Below, piece by piece: positions 17,834 to 27,639 of a DNA stretch of 64,000 bases. A model generated the notes under the pieces. The model was given only the letters and a program-made list of their open reading frames with translations. It was not told the DNA's origin and made no database searches. Numbering within the stretch: position 1 is the first letter of the stretch; each line of letters opens with the position of its first letter. This stretch comes from Legionella worsleiensis (GTDB taxonomy: Bacteria; Pseudomonadota; Gammaproteobacteria; Legionellales; Legionellaceae). The position numbers and the translations under genes were made by a program. The stretch spans positions 1 to 64,000 of the forward strand of contig NZ_LNZC01000011.1 of the NCBI RefSeq assembly GCF_001467535.1, given 5' to 3'.

Positions 17834-19234
17834 TTAACTACGAATTACTTTTCGTTCATTAGATGGGGCTATTCCCATGGCTTCCCTGTATTTTGCAACT
17901 GTTCTTCGGGCAACCTGAATGCCTTGATCCGCTATTAATTCAGCGATTTTACTATCACTTAGAGGTTTTTTCCTATTCTCAGCTGAAATTAATTTTTTTA
18001 TGATGGCGCGTATTGCTGTAGATGAACACTCTCCTCCAGCATCCGTATTCACGTGACTGGAAAAAAAATATTTTAGTTCAAATACGCCACGGGGGGTATG
18101 CATAAATTTTTGCGTAGTTACCCTCGATACAGTTGATTCGTGCATATCAAGAGCGGACGCCACATCATTTAATATCAATGGTTTCATGGCTTCATCGCCA
18201 AGTTCAAGAAATCCTTTTTGGTATTCTACGATACAGGTGGCTACTTTGAGCAATGTCTCTTGACGACTTTGAATGCTTTTTAAGAACCAGCGGGCTTCTT
18301 GTAAATTATTTTTTAAATATTGGTTGTCTGTACTGTTGTCTGCTCGCTGAATTAATGAGGCATACTGGTTGTTGATACTCAGATGCGGTAAAACGGTATG
18401 ATTCAGGGCTACCTGCCACTCATTGTTGATTTTTTTTACAATTAAGTCCGGGATGATGTATTCGGTGATGTCCTGATGGATTAAATTGCCTGGCTTGGGA
18501 TTTAGCCGTTGAATAATTTGTAAAATCTCATCTATTATTTTCTCATTGATTTGATGTTTTTTCATCAACTGTCGGTAATTGTGCTGCCCAAGCAAATCAA
18601 TGTCTTCCAAAATAATTTTTTTTGCCACGGTTAAATAGTCTGTATCTAATGGCAGTTGCTCCAGTTGCACCAAGAGTGTTTCAGATAAATTGGTTGAAGC
18701 ACAACCAACAGGATCAAATAATTGAACCCGGTGTCTCACGGCTTCAATTTCATCAAGATCAAGAGGAAAATCTTCACTATTCAAGCTGGCATAAAGCTCC
18801 TCAATGGATATAGTTAGAAATCCATCTTCGTTAATCGCATCAATAATAGTTGTTGCTATAACTCTGTCTATGTCGCTCATGGGAGATAGATCAAGTTGCC
18901 AGCGCAAATGGTCTTGCAAATTAGTCGTAGTGCAGTGTAAGTTGTCAAAGTTGTAATCGTTATCATCAAAATTGGTGCGTTTATTAGCATTATTGTAGAG
19001 TTGAGACCATTGAAAATCAGTTGGTTCATCATTATTTTGGCGTTCTGCTCCATTTTGAGTTGGTTCTTCTTTGTCTTCAACGGGCGTTGCTTCCAGCATA
19101 GGGTTTGATTCGACAACAAGTTGAATTTCTTGTTGTAAATCTATTGTGGATAATTGTAACAATCTGATTGCTTGTTGTAGCTGGGGTGTTAACGTGAGAT
19201 GTTGCCCTATAGTAAGTTGCAATGACTGTTTCAT
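17834..19234 (-). CDS. rpoN: RNA polymerase sigma-54 factor RpoN
   Basis: Alternative sigma factor for -24/-12 promoters; in Legionella it is linked to flagellar gene control. The 466-residue protein has the Gln/Leu-rich activator-interacting region I (QLTPQLQQAIRLLQLS-like), an acidic region II, and the RpoN box ARRTVAKYREAMGI near the C-terminus. I chose the ATG at 19234 because AGGA lies just upstream and the family N-terminus MKQSLQL starts there; the frame continues seven codons further. Confidence 0.96.
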   Translation of the reverse strand: MKQSLQLTIGQHLTLTPQLQQAIRLLQLSTIDLQQEIQLVVESNPMLEATPVEDKEEPTQNGAERQNNDEPTDFQWSQLYNNANKRTNFDDNDYNFDNLHCTTTNLQDHLRWQLDLSPMSDIDRVIATTIIDAINEDGFLTISIEELYASLNSEDFPLDLDEIEAVRHRVQLFDPVGCASTNLSETLLVQLEQLPLDTDYLTVAKKIILEDIDLLGQHNYRQLMKKHQINEKIIDEILQIIQRLNPKPGNLIHQDITEYIIPDLIVKKINNEWQVALNHTVLPHLSINNQYASLIQRADNSTDNQYLKNNLQEARWFLKSIQSRQETLLKVATCIVEYQKGFLELGDEAMKPLILNDVASALDMHESTVSRVTTQKFMHTPRGVFELKYFFSSHVNTDAGGECSSTAIRAIIKKLISAENRKKPLSDSKIAELIADQGIQVARRTVAKYREAMGIAPSNERKVIRS

Positions 19235-19445
19235 GCAAATCCTCTTTGTTTTCACTGCTATTATTTATCAGTTTAAACGATTCACAGGGATAATCCAGTA
19301 CCTAACAGGCTTAATTTAAATAGATCACATTTTGACTATGCGATTTTACTAACATAATGAAGGGGTTAAACTGGTGATAGTGACTTTCACTTTTTTGTTG
19401 ATTATTGATGAGGAGCATATGCCCCAAATAATGGGGCAAAGGTAA

Positions 19446-19610
19446 TTATTTAACTTTTTTCTCTTTAAACAGCACGTGCTTGCGTACTTTAGGATCGTAC
19501 ATCATCAGCTCCATCTTTTCAGGATGGTTACGTGGGTTTTTAGTTGTGGTTTTATAGTATCCAGTTCCTGCTGTGGATTCCATTTTGACTTTAACAGTAA
19601 CAGCTGCCAT
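19446..19610 (-). CDS. rpmG: 50S ribosomal protein L33
   Basis: A 54-residue ribosomal protein read on the minus strand ([20 protein letters not shown] at the start, FKEKKVK at the end). It lacks the CxxC pairs, so it is the zinc-independent form. It follows rpmB by 16 bases, the normal rpmB-rpmG operon. A 6-bp GCCCCA/TGGGGC hairpin at 19421-19437 lies just past its stop but has no U-tract. Confidence 0.95.
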   Translation of the reverse strand: MAAVTVKVKMESTAGTGYYKTTTKNPRNHPEKMELMMYDPKVRKHVLFKEKKVK

Positions 19611-19626
19611 GGCTTATCCCCTTGAA

Positions 19627-19863
19627 TTATACTTTCTCGCCTTTAGCTCTGATTTGATCCAGAACCGCTTTAATACCTAATTTGTCAATAATACGCATAC
19701 CTTTAGTACTCAGTTTTAATGAGACAAATCGATTTTCTTCTTCAACCCAGAACTTGTGGTTCTGAATGTTAGGCAGAAAGCGTCTTTTAGTTTTATTGTT
19801 AGCGTGCGACACTTTGTTACCAGTCATTGGTCGCTTGCCAGTTACCTGACATACTCTAGACAT
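19627..19863 (-). CDS. rpmB: 50S ribosomal protein L28
   Basis: 78-residue ribosomal protein starting [12 protein letters not shown], with [13 protein letters not shown] in the middle. The open frame runs 22 codons further upstream, but GGAG precedes the ATG at 19863 by 7 bases and the family starts there. First gene of rpmB-rpmG, served by the promoter at 19959-19987. Confidence 0.96.
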   Translation of the reverse strand: MSRVCQVTGKRPMTGNKVSHANNKTKRRFLPNIQNHKFWVEEENRFVSLKLSTKGMRIIDKLGIKAVLDQIRAKGEKV

Positions 19864-19958
19864 TCTGTTACTCCAAATAGGTTCTATATTGTAATCGTCT
19901 TTGTAAAATTCGGGGCTTTCTTTAAACAAAATAGCCGGATGTGAAATACAAGAGCGGT

Positions 19959-19987
19959 TTTATAACAAAAAAACTCCAATATTGCAA
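19959..19987 (-). promoter_or_regulatory. Sigma-70-type promoter for rpmB-rpmG
   Basis: On the minus strand TTGCAA (19982-19987) and TATAAA (19959-19964) are 17 bases apart, giving a leader of about 90 bases to rpmB. The rest of the 361-base gap 19864-20224 should also hold the trmB promoter, which I cannot place. Confidence 0.6.
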
Positions 19988-20224
19988 TAATTTTTACTTC
20001 ACCACGCTAATTTAATACGCTCTTTTGGCAATAAGTCATGCTAATATCATTCTTAAAAAAAACACTTTTTATAATTAAAAGAAGAGATTAGCCTATAGCA
20101 CCACGGTTAAGTGAGTCATGGCGCTTTAGTCAATTTAGCAAAAAAAAGCAGGATGAGGAAGTGTGGTAGAAGTTTTAAACAAAACCAGTATAATTCTTCC
20201 TTTTCGAATTGAGTTGTTTTTAAA

Positions 20225-20896
20225 ATGCATCGCAAGATTAAAAGTTATGTTCTCAGGGCAGGGCGGGTTAGTAATCGTCAGCAGCAAGGTCTGGATTTAT
20301 GGCTTGCAGAGTACGAAATTCCCATGAACAATCAACCCTTGGATTTATCCAAAGAATTTAACAGAACGGCAGAAACAGTCGTTGAAATTGGTTTTGGAAT
20401 GGGTACTTCATTGCTGACTATGGCAAAAAATAATCCTCAAACCAATTATCTGGGAATAGAAGTTCATAAAGCCGGTGTTGGTAGTTTGGTTGCCGATTTG
20501 CACGATCATCAACTGACTAACGTGAGAATTATGGCTCATGATGCGGTGGAAGTGTTTCAAACTAAGTTGAGTGATGAATCTCTGGCAGGGGTACAGATTT
20601 TTTTTCCAGACCCCTGGCATAAAAAACGTCACCATAAACGCCGCCTGATTCAACCGGAATTTATCCAATTGTTGACAAAAAAAATTAAAAAGGGCGGATT
20701 CATTCACTGTGCTACAGACTGGATGGAGTATGCAACACACATGTTGGAAGTCCTGAATGGAGAACCCACACTGGTTAACCAGCACGCAAATGGGGGATAC
20801 TCGCCAAAGCCTGAGTCCAGACCACTGACGAAATTTGAACTCCGAGGCGAGCGTTTGGGACATGGAGTATGGGATTTAATTTTTCATAAAAAATAA
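20225..20896 (+). CDS. trmB: tRNA (guanine-N7-)-methyltransferase TrmB
   Basis: SAM-dependent enzyme forming m7G46 in the variable loop of tRNAs. The 223 residues include the SAM motif VEIGFGMGTSL, LGIEVHKAGVG, and the family signature FFPDPWHKKRHHKRRL with the catalytic-site residues. The end TKFELRGERLGHGVWDL is also typical. No strong ribosome binding site is visible. The M42 peptidase gene starts 9 bases after its stop, so the two may be cotranscribed. Confidence 0.95.
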   Translation: MHRKIKSYVLRAGRVSNRQQQGLDLWLAEYEIPMNNQPLDLSKEFNRTAETVVEIGFGMGTSLLTMAKNNPQTNYLGIEVHKAGVGSLVADLHDHQLTNVRIMAHDAVEVFQTKLSDESLAGVQIFFPDPWHKKRHHKRRLIQPEFIQLLTKKIKKGGFIHCATDWMEYATHMLEVLNGEPTLVNQHANGGYSPKPESRPLTKFELRGERLGHGVWDLIFHKK

Positions 20897-20905
20897 GGAT
20901 GTTCT

Positions 20906-22036
20906 ATGTTAAGGAAAACAGTTTTAATTAGTAGTTTCCTCATATCATGTGCGGCTCATGCTGCTTCTGAAATGCCATTATTGGCGCATCTCACCGAAAT
21001 GGCTGGTGCTTCAGGTTTTGAAAAACCGATACGACAGGCCATAGAAAAGACTTGGCAACCCTTACTGACAGATTTAAAGGTAGACGGTATGGGTAACCTG
21101 ATTGGGCATAAAAACAATCAGAAAGGGCCAAAACTGTTGTTTATGGCGCATATGGATGAAACCGGTTTTATGGTGGAATCCATCACTCCAGAGGGATTTT
21201 TAAAGGTTGTTCCTTTAGGCGGAATTGCCAATGCGGTTATTTACGCCCAACGCTGGACTGTTACTACAGCGAAAGGCGCTGTATTGGCCTACTCAGGCAT
21301 GGATTCACCCCATCTTTTGGGTGACAAGAAACTGCTCGGCTCGCCTGATATGAATTTTTTATTTCTGGATATAGGTGCGGAGAGTTGCGAACAGGCGCAA
21401 AATGAATTTGGAATGCGTCCAGGGCTTGAAGTGACGCCGGTCAGCGAGTTTAGTCAGCTAAGCCCTAACCGATTTTTGGCTAAAGCGCTTGATGATCGTA
21501 TTGGCCTTGCGTCTATCAGCGATACTCTTGAATCATTAAAACAAAAACAACAACCTAACCGCCTGTACGTTGCCGCAACTGTGCAGGAAGAAATTGGGCT
21601 TCGTGGAGCCAGTACGGTTTATCAGGCAACACATCCCGATGTGGCAATTAATATTGAAGTGGGTATTGCTGATGATTATCCTGCCCTGATGGCTGAGCGT
21701 AAAAACCGCATCTTTTTAGGTAAGGGCCCAAGTGTCTTTGTATACGATCACTCGATGATACCCAATCAGGAATTACTCGAATGGGTTATTGAGCTAGCTA
21801 AAGTCAACAATATTCCATTACAGCTCGAGGTAGAGCCAGGATATGGTGAAGATGGGGCAAAAATACAGACAGCGGGTAACGGAGTTCCGGTTGTAAATAT
21901 AGGAATTCCTGTTCGTTATGCCCATCAGCATGCCGGCGTTTTTGATAAAAGAGATTATGATAATGCGGTCAAATTGATGGCATTAATTGCAGAACATTTG
22001 AACCAGGATGTAGTAGACAAAATTAAAACGGGTTGA
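20906..22036 (+). CDS. Secreted M42-family aminopeptidase (glutamyl aminopeptidase-like)
   Basis: 376-residue dinuclear metallopeptidase of clan MH, family M42. Metal-binding and catalytic segments are seen in order: FMAHMDETGFMV, ALDDRIGLAS, VQEEIGLRGAS, EVGIADDYP and YAHQHAGVFD. Unusually for M42, it starts with a clear signal peptide (residues 1 to about 19, ISCAAHA), so it is exported to the periplasm or, by type II secretion, outside. AAGGA precedes the ATG. It follows trmB closely. The substrate is unknown. Confidence 0.88.
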   Translation: MLRKTVLISSFLISCAAHAASEMPLLAHLTEMAGASGFEKPIRQAIEKTWQPLLTDLKVDGMGNLIGHKNNQKGPKLLFMAHMDETGFMVESITPEGFLKVVPLGGIANAVIYAQRWTVTTAKGAVLAYSGMDSPHLLGDKKLLGSPDMNFLFLDIGAESCEQAQNEFGMRPGLEVTPVSEFSQLSPNRFLAKALDDRIGLASISDTLESLKQKQQPNRLYVAATVQEEIGLRGASTVYQATHPDVAINIEVGIADDYPALMAERKNRIFLGKGPSVFVYDHSMIPNQELLEWVIELAKVNNIPLQLEVEPGYGEDGAKIQTAGNGVPVVNIGIPVRYAHQHAGVFDKRDYDNAVKLMALIAEHLNQDVVDKIKTG

Positions 22037-22169
22037 TTTTTTAGTGTGCTTAAATAACTGTTGGACAGATGCAGATGCCTGTTTTTTTTAAGGTTATCAA
22101 TCACCCACTAAATACGGTAACTTTTTGCTGCATAACGATCAAAAAGCAATAGACAGAGAGATGCCTCTT

Positions 22170-23630
22170 ATGGATTTTATAGATGAAATGAACGCAGTAG
22201 TTGCCTTGCAATGCGATGAATTCCATGACTACATTAAAAAGAAGCTGAGCAAAGAAAAGGACTATCTGGATCGTCTTTTTTGGTTACCTGACGGTTCGCA
22301 AATGACTGTTTTCAATTATTTAATTGCTCAGCATCAGGAAGGTCAGGATTCAGCAACACATCTGACGGATAAAATTGATGTGATTTTAGATTTATCCGAA
22401 AATGTCAATATTGGTGAACCTCTTCATCAAGCTATTGCAGCAGGAAAAATTCAGTTAGCACTGCATCTTTTGTGCATCGATAATACAAACCGTCCCTTGT
22501 CTGAATGCAGTTCTGTAAACATTATTAATGCTCTTTCGGTCTGGCGAGAACAAATTAAAGAGCTCGCCTCGCAGTCAAAAGCATATATCTTTGATGTGAA
22601 TAAGCGGGATAATGAAGGTCGAACCTTGCTTTCATTGGCTATTGATTCAAAAAATACGGAATTACTGATCTCCATTTTGGCGAGAAATCCCAATATTCAT
22701 ACAATCACCAACAAGTCTAAGGGGAATGCTGCTTTTCAACCTCTTCATCAAGCCGTTGTTCTTGATTATGTCGATGGTATTCGACTACTGGCTCATGAGG
22801 GAGCGAACCTTGCAAATCCTATTGGTATCATGAAAGATACTCCTGTTTTACTTGCCGCACGTTTGCTCAAAATGAATGCACTAGAGGTGCTTATGGAGTT
22901 TTCGGTAGACGACCTTAATCTGAATGCAGAAAATAATCATTATTTTGAAGACAAAAAAACAGGACATACCGCAATTGAAGAATTATGTCTGCATATTGCC
23001 AACAATAAGACTCGAGTTGAAGCGATTCGTGGCGTAGCGATTTTATTATGCCATGGCGCCGAACCGCCTCGTAATGAGGTTATGCGGGCTTTATTGCGTA
23101 CCCATCGTGTTGATTTGTTAAAGGCTGTTCACTGTTATCTGGAGGATAAACCAGACCTTGTAGACCCTTTTGTAAAACGATGTCACCTTTCTGAAAGCGC
23201 CCTCCATTGTATCGTTTATGCAGATCATTCCTGGGGAAATGCTCTTCGACATCTGTTCGGCAGCCCTTGTTCCGCAGCGTTTCTGGTTGAAGACCTGGTC
23301 ATCAGAAAATACAGCAATACCCTTGTTAACCAGGGAACTCATGAGCCGCTTCACATTGCGATAAATCAGCAATTGCCCTCCGAGCAGGATTCGGTAAAGC
23401 TCTATGCTGAATTCGTAAGACGATATCAACACGCTTATGATAATCAATTGCTGCCAAATTGTTGGAGTACCATGCGATGGAAAATAGCCAAAGGAGATAG
23501 TGATTGGGGTACTGTCGAACGTTATGCAACAACTTATCCTAAGAGTAGAACGGGAATTATTTACAAGGAAATGTTTACAAAACCTTATGTGTCTGACCTA
23601 ATAGGTAATGCGCTCGAAGCAAACTTATAG
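22170..23630 (+). CDS. Ankyrin-repeat protein, LegA12/AnkC-like Dot/Icm effector
   Basis: About 486 residues. Ankyrin repeats lie in the central part: NEGRTLLSLAIDSKN, QPLHQAVVLDYVDGIRLLAHEGA, TPVLLAARLLKMNALEVL and TAIEELCLHI with ILLCHGAEPP. The flanks are unrecognised. There is no signal peptide or membrane segment, as expected for a Dot/Icm substrate. From memory, L. pneumophila has LegA12 (AnkC) next to hflK, and this gene is in that place, so I infer orthology. Start: the ATG at 22170 has GAGAG nine bases upstream; the ATG at 22161 and a TTG at 22125 are alternatives. Confidence 0.75.
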   Translation: MDFIDEMNAVVALQCDEFHDYIKKKLSKEKDYLDRLFWLPDGSQMTVFNYLIAQHQEGQDSATHLTDKIDVILDLSENVNIGEPLHQAIAAGKIQLALHLLCIDNTNRPLSECSSVNIINALSVWREQIKELASQSKAYIFDVNKRDNEGRTLLSLAIDSKNTELLISILARNPNIHTITNKSKGNAAFQPLHQAVVLDYVDGIRLLAHEGANLANPIGIMKDTPVLLAARLLKMNALEVLMEFSVDDLNLNAENNHYFEDKKTGHTAIEELCLHIANNKTRVEAIRGVAILLCHGAEPPRNEVMRALLRTHRVDLLKAVHCYLEDKPDLVDPFVKRCHLSESALHCIVYADHSWGNALRHLFGSPCSAAFLVEDLVIRKYSNTLVNQGTHEPLHIAINQQLPSEQDSVKLYAEFVRRYQHAYDNQLLPNCWSTMRWKIAKGDSDWGTVERYATTYPKSRTGIIYKEMFTKPYVSDLIGNALEANL

Positions 23631-23785
23631 TTTGGTCCTGCTGACTAATCTTTTGATGCGTTGTCTTCAACATAACAGGATGAGACACTGGATCTAAAAA
23701 TTAAGTCTTGAAACAGTATCTACTTGCTTAAACTTCATATACCCCATAGAATTCTAGCTTAATTTAAACATGCTAGGAGTAGTAC

Positions 23786-24928
23786 ATGGGATGGAATGAG
23801 CCGGAAAAAGGCAAGGATCCATGGAAGGGTAAAAATCAGCCGCCTGATCTTGATGAGGCTTTAAAGCGTATCCATGAAAAATTAAAGAGAACCTTTTTTG
23901 GGGGTAATAGCCAATCAGACAATCCCGCATCAGGTGGGTCTGGTGGTGGTTTAATTGCAACCATAGTTGCTCTTGTTGCTTTTATTCTTTGGGTTCTTGC
24001 GGGAATATTTATCGTTGATCCTGCTGAGCAGGCCGTTATCTTACGGTTTGGCAAATATGTAGAGACTGTTGGTCCTGGTCCTCACTGGATTCCAAGAATT
24101 ATTTCTTCCAAAGTGGTGATGAACGTTGATAGAGTCATGGATTATTCCTATTCTGCTCAAATGTTAACCCGAGATGAAAACCTGGTCGCAGTCTCTTTGG
24201 CTGTTCAATATCGTATCAGTGATTTGCAGCAGTACTTGTTCAATGTTGCCAATCCCGAAGAGAGTTTGCAACAAGCGACATCCAGCGCTTTAAGACAAGT
24301 AGTCGGTACTACTACCTTGGATCAGATTATTACCGAAGGTAGGGAAATCTGGGGAAATAGTGTCCAGGATACCCTGGTCAAAACTCTGGACATTTATAAA
24401 CCGGGTATTTCTATTGTGAACGTATCACCTCAGCCGGCTCGTGCGCCAGAAAGTGTTCAGGATGCTTTTGATGACGCAATTAAAGCTCAGGAAGATGAAA
24501 AACGCTTTAAAGAGCAAGCTTATGCCTATGCGGCAAAAGTTATTCCAATTGCTGAGGGTAATGCAAGCCGTATAGAACAAGAAGCACAAGCGTACTCCAA
24601 ACAGGTCGTTTTGCGTGCTCAGGGTGAAGTGGCCGAGTTTTTAGCCTTACTTCCTCAATATGTCTTGGCTCCTAAGGTAATGTCAGAACGGATGTATCTT
24701 GAAACCATGCAAAAAGTCTTAAGCAAGAGCACCAAAATCATTGTTGACAGTAAATCAGGTAATTTGCTCTATTTACCCTTGGATAAAATCATGAGTTCAT
24801 CCACTGAAACACAATCGAATGCGATGAACACTAAAGCGAATTCTGCTGATAATGGTAATGATGGGGATAGTTTAATTCTTGCTGGACGTGATCTCACCAG
24901 ACCTACTTACAGTCAAGGGAGGGATTAA
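23786..24928 (+). CDS. hflK: HflK, FtsH protease modulator
   Basis: SPFH/band-7 membrane protein that with HflC forms a cage around FtsH in the inner membrane. The N-terminal cytoplasmic Gly/Pro-rich segment is followed by one membrane span at about residues 56-78, then the SPFH domain (DPAEQAVILRFGKYVETVGPG). Next comes a long charged helical part with EDEKRFKEQAYAYAAKVIP. 380 residues. AGGAG precedes the ATG. hflC starts two bases after its stop. Confidence 0.95.
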   Translation: MGWNEPEKGKDPWKGKNQPPDLDEALKRIHEKLKRTFFGGNSQSDNPASGGSGGGLIATIVALVAFILWVLAGIFIVDPAEQAVILRFGKYVETVGPGPHWIPRIISSKVVMNVDRVMDYSYSAQMLTRDENLVAVSLAVQYRISDLQQYLFNVANPEESLQQATSSALRQVVGTTTLDQIITEGREIWGNSVQDTLVKTLDIYKPGISIVNVSPQPARAPESVQDAFDDAIKAQEDEKRFKEQAYAYAAKVIPIAEGNASRIEQEAQAYSKQVVLRAQGEVAEFLALLPQYVLAPKVMSERMYLETMQKVLSKSTKIIVDSKSGNLLYLPLDKIMSSSTETQSNAMNTKANSADNGNDGDSLILAGRDLTRPTYSQGRD

Positions 24929-24930
24929 TT

Positions 24931-25845
24931 ATGAATGCTGCTAAAACAACTTTGGGTATTTTGTTCTTCTTAGTTTTAGTTTTACTGTTAACGAGTGTGT
25001 TTACCGTGACTCAAGGTCAACAGGGTATCATCCTGCGTTTGGGACGGTTGGTTGAGGATTCGCAGACCGATAAAGTCAAAGTTCTGCAGCCAGGGCTTCA
25101 CTTTAAAACGCCTTTTATCGAAAATGTTCGGATTTTTGATACCCGTATCCAGACCATGGATATTAAATCAACTCGAATTGTAACCAAAGAGAAAAAAGAC
25201 GTCATGGTTGATTATTATGTTAAATGGCAAATCGCCGATTTAGCACAATATTTCAAGTCAACCGGAGGGAATCAGTTTAAAGCTGAAACATTATTAGAGC
25301 AGCAATTAAATACGTTACTCCGGGCTCAATTTGGTAAAAGAACTATTTCAGATGCCGTTTCAGGCGGACGTGAAGACGTGATGGAGCTCCTGCGCAAGGC
25401 TGCTGAAAAGCAAGCGAGTGAGTTAGGTATCAATGTTATTGATGTTCGTATTAAGGGTATAGAATTACCAGCCAATACCAGCAATGCGATTTATCAGCGC
25501 ATGCGAGCCGACATGCAGAAAATAGCAAACAGACACCGAGCTGATGGCCAGGCCGCTGCGGAGGAAATTCAGGCAAAGGCTGATGCCAATGTTATGGTCT
25601 TGCTTGCGAAATCAAGAAGTAATGCCCAACAAGCCAGAGCAATTGGTCAAGCCGAAGCAGCAGCTATTTACGCCAAGGCATACAGTCAAAACAAGGACTT
25701 TTTTGCTTTATATCGTAGCTTAGCCGCTTATGAGGGCAGTTTTAACACGAAAAAAGATATACTGGTTTTGGATCAAAGCAGTTCATTTTTTGATTACTTT
25801 AAGCACGCAATGCCAAAAAATGATGGTGTAGTTGCTAAAAATTAA
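24931..25845 (+). CDS. hflC: HflC, FtsH protease modulator
   Basis: Second SPFH subunit of the HflKC-FtsH complex. 304 residues with an N-terminal membrane anchor (about 7-25), VTQGQQGIILRLGRLV, and the coiled-coil tail rich in Ala/Glu/Lys (EEIQAKADANV). GGAGG lies just before the ATG and overlaps the hflK end, so the two are coupled. purA follows after about 70 bases; the frequent hfq-hflX neighbours are not here. Confidence 0.95.
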   Translation: MNAAKTTLGILFFLVLVLLLTSVFTVTQGQQGIILRLGRLVEDSQTDKVKVLQPGLHFKTPFIENVRIFDTRIQTMDIKSTRIVTKEKKDVMVDYYVKWQIADLAQYFKSTGGNQFKAETLLEQQLNTLLRAQFGKRTISDAVSGGREDVMELLRKAAEKQASELGINVIDVRIKGIELPANTSNAIYQRMRADMQKIANRHRADGQAAAEEIQAKADANVMVLLAKSRSNAQQARAIGQAEAAAIYAKAYSQNKDFFALYRSLAAYEGSFNTKKDILVLDQSSSFFDYFKHAMPKNDGVVAKN

Positions 25846-25910
25846 TTATAATGTCCGATTTTGCTGAAATCGGGTTCAAGATAAATCAGCTTTCGCAGAC
25901 TTAAGAGTAG

Positions 25911-27212
<1,302 letters not shown>

Positions 27213-27255
27213 TCTCTTATTAATCAATAAGCAACGAATTGTAACTCCGCATTTT

Positions 27256-27292
27256 ATCCCTTACTCTCGCACAGCGAGGATAAGGGATTTTT
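27256..27292 (+). terminator. purA terminator
   Basis: A near-perfect 15-bp stem (arms 27256-27270 and 27274-27288) ends in GGGAT and is followed by T5. It begins 44 bases after the purA stop. Confidence 0.8.
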
Positions 27293-27639
27293 CGTTTTAT
27301 AACTCTTTAAATCTGGGGTATTGAGTTTAGTTCTTCTTGTTATTGTTCGTTCACCGTCATGCTGTCCACTTTACAAGGATTCCATTATGATAAAAATAGA
27401 TATTGATTATTAATTTATCGATATGACCACAAGAAGCACCTTGCTTTCCCTCTCCATGCTATACGTGGTGAAGAGAGGAAAACTCGGTAAGTTCAATGAA
27501 GTACGTTAGTTATAAAAACCATGATAAAAGAAAATAAATAGCTTAAAAAGCTTTAAATTAACGCTATTAGTTTTTTTGAATAAAATTCTGGTGCAATAAA
27601 TAACGGGGAGAATGTTCTCAACTTTATTGCCAATATTTT
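27293..27639. other. Non-coding gap between purA and the deaminase-like gene
   Basis: AT-rich, with no recognisable gene. An eight-codon frame at 27387 (MIKIDIDY) has AAGGA upstream but nothing to support it. GAGAA/TTCTC at about 27607-27619 is a weak hairpin near the 3' end of the minus-strand deaminase gene. Confidence 0.5.

Noticed and set aside
19415..19437. AGGAGCAT-ATG mini-frame opposite the rpmG 3' end
   Set aside because: Only eight codons; the AGGAG match is probably chance and the site overlaps a hairpin.
20408..20863. Long minus-strand frame opposite trmB
   Set aside because: Shadow of trmB; no ribosome binding site or family features.
27387..27413. Eight-codon frame with AAGGA upstream
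   Set aside because: Too short, no conserved context and no downstream gene that it could lead.
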